Origin: Fasciola hepatica
Taxonomy: Eukaryota > Platyhelminthes > Trematoda > Plagiorchiida > Fasciolidae
Assembly: GCA_948099385.1 (NCBI GenBank)
Contig: CANUEZ040000210.1
Coordinates: 69,501 to 133,500 of the forward strand
Reading direction: 5' to 3'
Length of the DNA stretch: 64,000 nt
Below, one piece after another: positions 60,172 through 64,000 of the stretch. Position 1 is the stretch's first letter; each line of letters opens with the position of its first letter. The position numbers and the translations under genes were made by a program. A model generated the notes under the pieces. The model was not told the DNA's origin. It saw nothing but the letters and a program-made list of their open reading frames with translations, and did not search any database.

Positions 60172-61380
60172 TTGGGGTTGTGCAATAAGGTTAATGTCGT
60201 GCTTTACCTAAAACCGGGGTCTCAACGGCTTGGGTCGCACCAATCGTGGTGGTTAGGAAGAAAGAGGATTCGGTTCGCATGTGTGCCGATTTCACCACTG
60301 GACTCATTGAACCCCCAGAAACACACCAGTTTCCGCTACCAACCCCGGAAGATTTGTTTTCTAAAAATATCGGAGGTAACATATTCTCAAAAAATAATTT
60401 GTCTGATGGCTTCCTTCTGGCTGAAGTGAATAGTGCATGCAGAGTTGTTGACTATCAGTACCCAGTGGTCTGTATCAATACAATAGATTGCTATTCGGAG
60501 TAAAGTGCACCCCGGCCATATTCCTGCAGATCATCGACACAATGCTGTCTGACCTTCCATGTACACTAAAGTACATGGATGATATCGCTATTGTTAGTGA
60601 GTCCAGGACCGAATATGTGCAGCATTTGAAAGAGGTATTACATAAGATCCGAATTTTCGGATTCAAGTTGCGTGTCGCGAAGTGCTTATTTTTTCTCCCG
60701 AATATACAATCTCTCGATGTTATCTTTGATGTAACCGGACGGCACCCAGACCTTTCCAAGGTGGCGCTCATTAGTCAAATGCCTGCACCCAAGAACAAAA
60801 ATGGAATTACAATCTCTCCTTACCCTGTAAACTATTACAATAATTTCATTCCTAACATGGGCATTTTTAGAGCCCCGTTGAAAACCTAATTGAAAAGGGA
60901 TTTCGAGTGGTTGTGGTCATAATGGGTCAATAATTCTTTGGTAAATTAAAGCAGTTATTGACATCCACCTTGAAGATGACTCACTATGATCCCCGTTTAC
61001 CAAAGGTTGCCGCCTCAGACGCCTCTGAATACAAAGTTGGAGCAATGATCCTCCATAAATTTTCAGATGGCTCACAGAAGGCAATGTCCCTTTCCTCTTG
61101 GGCGCTCAAAAACACCGAAAGAAACTGCAGTTAGATAGAGAAGGAAGGCTTGGCGTTGGTAGTCGCTAATCACGAACTTCATAAATTTCTTCATGTCAGA
61201 AGTTTTACCTTGTATACTGATCACAAGCCACTATTGACCATCTTTGGTACAAAAAAGGCATTCCCCTTCATACCGCAAATCGACTACAACGATGGGCAAC
61301 GGTACTACTTGGTTATGACTTTGGGAGTAAGTACATCTGTACAGACAGTTCCGGACATGCTGACGTTTTACCTCACCTAA
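60172..61380 (+). pseudogene. Gypsy reverse transcriptase and RNase H
   Basis: RT blocks: TAWVAPIVVVRKKEDSVRMC, then HQFPLPTPEDLFSKNIGGN and FSKNNLSDGFLLAEVN. A frameshift near 60485 precedes FGVKCTPAIFLQIIDTMLSD, LKYMDDIAIVSESRTEY (motif C YMDD intact, 60572-60583) and LKEVLHKIRIFGFKLRVAKC. RNase H at about 60955-61380 (LTSTLKMTHYDPRLPKVAAS, then GLALVVANHELHKFLHVRSF, TLYTDHKPLLTIFGTKKAF) with stops. Confidence 0.8.
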
Positions 61381-62640
61381 TACAAAGGAATTCAGCTAGG
61401 AAACTCAATGAAGACTTGGTACTATACTCAGCTGAAGTTGATTCTGAAGACAAACAGGTGTTTCGTGAGTCACTCCGTAATCTGCCTGTCACGTTCAATA
61501 TGGTGCAGAGCGAATCTAGATTAGACCGTGATCTCCAGCGAATAATTTGTTCTTTGCAGACTGGCTGGCTCTAAAATATCACTGACCATTACATCGAGCA
61601 ACTTTATCGTTCGAATGATGCACCACAGAAAGAGGATGGATACCTGATGCGGTCTGAACTCATAGTGATTCCTAAGACATTACAAACCAGAGTGATGAGG
61701 CCTTTTCATAGTGGCCTTTCGGGTATCACACACGGAAACATTTGCTCGAAGTTATGCTTGCTGGTCCAGCAATGGCAAGCAGAGTGAAGAGTACGTTAGA
61801 TGTTGTGAAGATTGTTCAATTTCTACTAAGGTGACCGTCAAGGTTCCACTACACTCTCGGCCATTACACGTAGGCCCCCGGGAAACGGATTCACGTCGAC
61901 TTTGCAGGTCCAGTGAATCAACAGTATTTCATAGCAGAAGTTGATGCTTACTCAATTTGACCAGAATTTTTTCTAATGAAAACTCTCTTCTACAGGTACT
62001 ATTTTTATCTTTAGACGCCTTTCCGCTCAATTTGGGATCCCCGAAACCCTAGTTGGGGACAACGGAACCCAGTTCACCTCCATTGAGTTCATTAACTTCT
62101 ACCTATCAGTGGCAGTTGAACACCCGCGGAGTCCAGTTTAGCATCTTCAATCAAATGGTCTAGCGGAACTTTTACCAGACACGCTCAAATGTGCTTTCAA
62201 AAAAGTTGCAAGAAGAAAGCATACTAAAGATATTTAACAGCTTTCTGATGACATACCGCTCAACTTCTAACGCACCAGTCCCAAACAGTGTTCGCCAGCA
62301 GAAGCCTTCCTTGGCAGACGAATGAGAATACCGTTAGACACCAAGCATCCTACAGTCAAACCAACCTTTTGAAATGACCGAATGGAAAAGAGCTCTAAAC
62401 AGATACCACAGGTGCAAAGTCACGTAGCTTCAGCGAAGGGAATCCGGATTATGCTCTCCCCTTTTATCACTCTTCAAAAGAGTGACTACCAGGCGTAATT
62501 GTCCTCTGACTGGGTAATGTGATATACGGTGTTCGGCTAGACAACGGCACAACCCAATTACATGTCATCTACATTAGGAAATGTTAAAACACGGCAGCAG
62601 TAGAAGAGGAAAATGAGGTAGAACACCCAAGGCACTGGCT
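61381..62640 (+). pseudogene. Gypsy integrase and pol C-terminus
   Basis: N-terminal region (HYIEQLYRSNDAPQKEDGYL, LQTRVMRPFHSG). A core Asp block (RIHVDFAGPVNQQYFIAEV) at about 61885, a second Asp block (GIPETLVGDNGTQFTSIEF) at about 62035, and a degenerate Glu block (SNGLAELLPDTLKCAF) at about 62155. The C-terminal part (CSPAEAFLGRRMRIPLDT) follows. Many stops. The element ends without a visible 3' LTR, and a Penelope fragment begins about 130 bp later. Confidence 0.7.
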
Positions 62641-62769
62641 TTTGGATACCTTTGAATTACCAGTGACGGGTAAAAAAGCGGCATCACCCGAGCCACCAAA
62701 TTCTGCCTATATTAACAGATTTTTCATTGATCCTTATAAAAATTCGTACGAGTCAGTGTTTATTTTCGA

Positions 62770-63155
62770 GGGGTATTTACACCTTGTGAAATCAGACCAT
62801 TCAGTAGAGGTGATAAACACTTTCCACACCATTTACGAAGTCCGGGACAAGCATTCAAGACTTGTCAAGTGTTTCATCTTAGGAAAAGCTGAAGCCGCGA
62901 TCATTCGACTCCACAATCCTCCTGTGTGTTCAGCAACGATTTGTGCAAGTACTTAAACTTCCGCGGCCCATTTCTTGTTCTCGAACATGGGTGGAACCAC
63001 TCGAACATTCTTCACTGTGATCATTTCCACACGCACAGACATACACAAGTGCACCGACAGATTTTACTCATTATTTCCCTCTATTGTTTCGAATCAATTA
63101 TGTATTGGTATGAGTACGAATAACAGGAAAAGAGCTCGTTCGCCACGTTATTTTG
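62770..63155 (+). mobile_element. Penelope-like element 3' end, truncated
   Basis: An open frame with KSDHSVEVINTFHTIYEVRD and KAEAAIIRLHNPPVCSATIC is the C-terminus after GIY-YIG. It is followed by non-coding sequence collinear with the minus-strand element at 40190-40560 (TTCTTGTTC..GAACA, CACTCGAACATTCTTC, GTATTGGTATGAGTACGAAT). It carries the C-terminal coding part that a stop removes in the 40.5-kb copy. Confidence 0.8.
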
Positions 63156-63654
63156 TTCCTAAAGGACTTAACTTGAACATAATAACATGTCCAGATGTTG
63201 CCGATATCTTGAAGTGTGAATGTGTATTTTAATGAGTTTCGATCAAGCCGCTCAATGCCTATTGCCAATAAACAACCTCGTGTTTCAATCGCATTTATCT
63301 TTGCCAAGGCTTCCTTTCAGCGAGAGGCTATGGACGCACGATTACATACCAATCATCAAGTACGTTCTCTCCCACAGTCTAGTCCGTTATTCAACCCGGT
63401 GCAAGATGCATTCAACGAATTTCTTTGGGATTTTTAGTACATTGAAAACTGGCTTTACTTGGAATGCAACAGCCGTAGGTGCAGCGTCACGTGTTTCGAC
63501 GATACGGGCACATCGTTTAAAACATCTCGAAATAATTTTCTGTGCAGCTTTTGTTACTGTTACCATGGAGAACCGCCCAGCACGCGTCTGACACACATTC
63601 CCATTTGTTCAGTCAGGTTTTCAATGCCAATCTCTGAGAACGAATAAATTGCTC
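63156..63654. other. Non-coding, nothing recognised
   Basis: Short frames on both strands; no domain or repeat recognised. Confidence 0.3.
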
Positions 63655-63806
63655 GAACTTTTCATGACACAGTATGATTCGTCGTGCCGCAGGAACGTTC
63701 AAACCATTGAAAACCACAGAGAAACTGTGCAGCTGTTTCAATGTTGTTAGGAATCTTCAGAAGTGCACATCCACCGAGCCCCCACCGGGATTCGAACCCG
63801 GAGGGG
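63655..63806 (-). repeat. tRNA-like/hammerhead-like dispersed repeat, copy 3
   Basis: The minus strand begins with a perfect T-arm (CCGGG-TTCGAAT-CCCGG) and box B. It continues GGCTCGGTGGATGTGCAC, core CTGAAGA (63760-63754), TTCC loop, GAAAC (63739-63735), then AGCTGCACAG. TGTGCA (63769-63764) and TGCACA (63731-63726) are complementary and would close stem I. Copy 1 at 6715 has the same order on its own strand. Stem III is shortened. Confidence 0.55.
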
Positions 63807-63955
63807 ATGATTTTGAGTAGAACAGCTTCGCTGATGATGATTCCTAACCAGGATGGAACAGCTGTACGAAGCTTCTGTGATTTTCAATATTCTGAACATT
63901 CAATATGCATAATGAATCATGTTACTTAAAAATTTAATCTCCTACGATACCTACT
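63779..63955 (+). repeat. tRNA-like/hammerhead-like dispersed repeat, copy 4 (inverted to copy 3)
   Basis: Core CTGATGA at 63831-63837, flanked by a perfect 7-bp stem I (AGCTTCG 63824-63830 with CGAAGCT 63867-63873). Stem-II-like TTCC..GGAT and GGAAC (63855-63859, one change from GAAAC) follow, with an AC[AGCT]GT-type mini stem III and A at the cleavage position (63866). The tail GTGATTTTCAATATTCTGAA..ATGAATCATGTT matches copies 1 and 2. Confidence 0.55.
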
Positions 63956-64000
63956 CATTTCTTGACGTCATAATATTCCCATACTTTGATCTGACTAGCT

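Overview
The window looks like nuclear DNA of a flatworm, most likely a digenean trematode (inference). The pointers are intron-bearing stomatin genes, moderate GC, many microsatellites, and a dense, decayed load of Penelope-like elements, RTE-type and CR1/Jockey-type LINEs and several Ty3/gypsy lineages, one of them resembling the trematode CsRn1 group. No operons, phage, rRNA genes or CRISPR arrays were seen.

Layout. At 0.7-12.7 kb two divergently transcribed stomatin-family genes (691-3434 minus; about 10895-12660 plus) share a phase-0 intron at the same residue and have last exons of identical length. They are the only clearly intact host genes. Between them lie dispersed repeats, a tRNA-like/hammerhead-like repeat copy and a pentanucleotide repeat. 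At 13-17 kb there are two gypsy remnants. At 17.36-17.81 kb there is a fold-back repeat with 123-bp arms, and just outside its right arm (17.81-17.88 kb) a plausible type I hammerhead ribozyme. At 20-21 kb lies a dead Penelope fragment and at 22.8-23.5 kb a CR1-like 3' end. At 24.2-28.2 kb two CsRn1-like gypsy halves face away from each other around a (TA)n tract, followed by a Jockey-like LINE on the minus strand. At 31.5-31.9 kb a small cysteine-rich (knottin-patterned) exon pair may be a second kind of host gene. At 35-40 kb a minus-strand gypsy element is split by a plus-strand RTE-type LINE. At 40.1-42.9 kb lies the best-preserved mobile element, a Penelope element with RT and GIY-YIG domains separated by a 4-bp slippage frameshift and starting at a perfect 24-bp-arm palindrome. 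At 44.5-46.7 kb there is a decayed Mutator-like (MULE) transposase gene with SWIM and PHD-type zinc motifs. At 49-51 kb there are CR1-like fragments, at 55.2-58.0 kb a second RTE-type LINE, at 58.5-62.6 kb a complete-order gypsy element (LTR, gag, PR, RT, RH, IN), then a Penelope 3' end and an inverted pair of the tRNA-like/hammerhead-like repeat.

The genes do not form a pathway. The picture is a host gene pair and a possible secreted cysteine-rich gene embedded in layered retroelement debris. The most interesting signals are the self-cleaving-ribozyme-like motifs (17.83, 63.75, 63.83 and 6.77 kb), their link to a tRNA-like repeat family, and the cysteine-rich exon pair. Long stretches (notably 46.7-49.4 and 51.0-55.2 kb) hold nothing I can assign.
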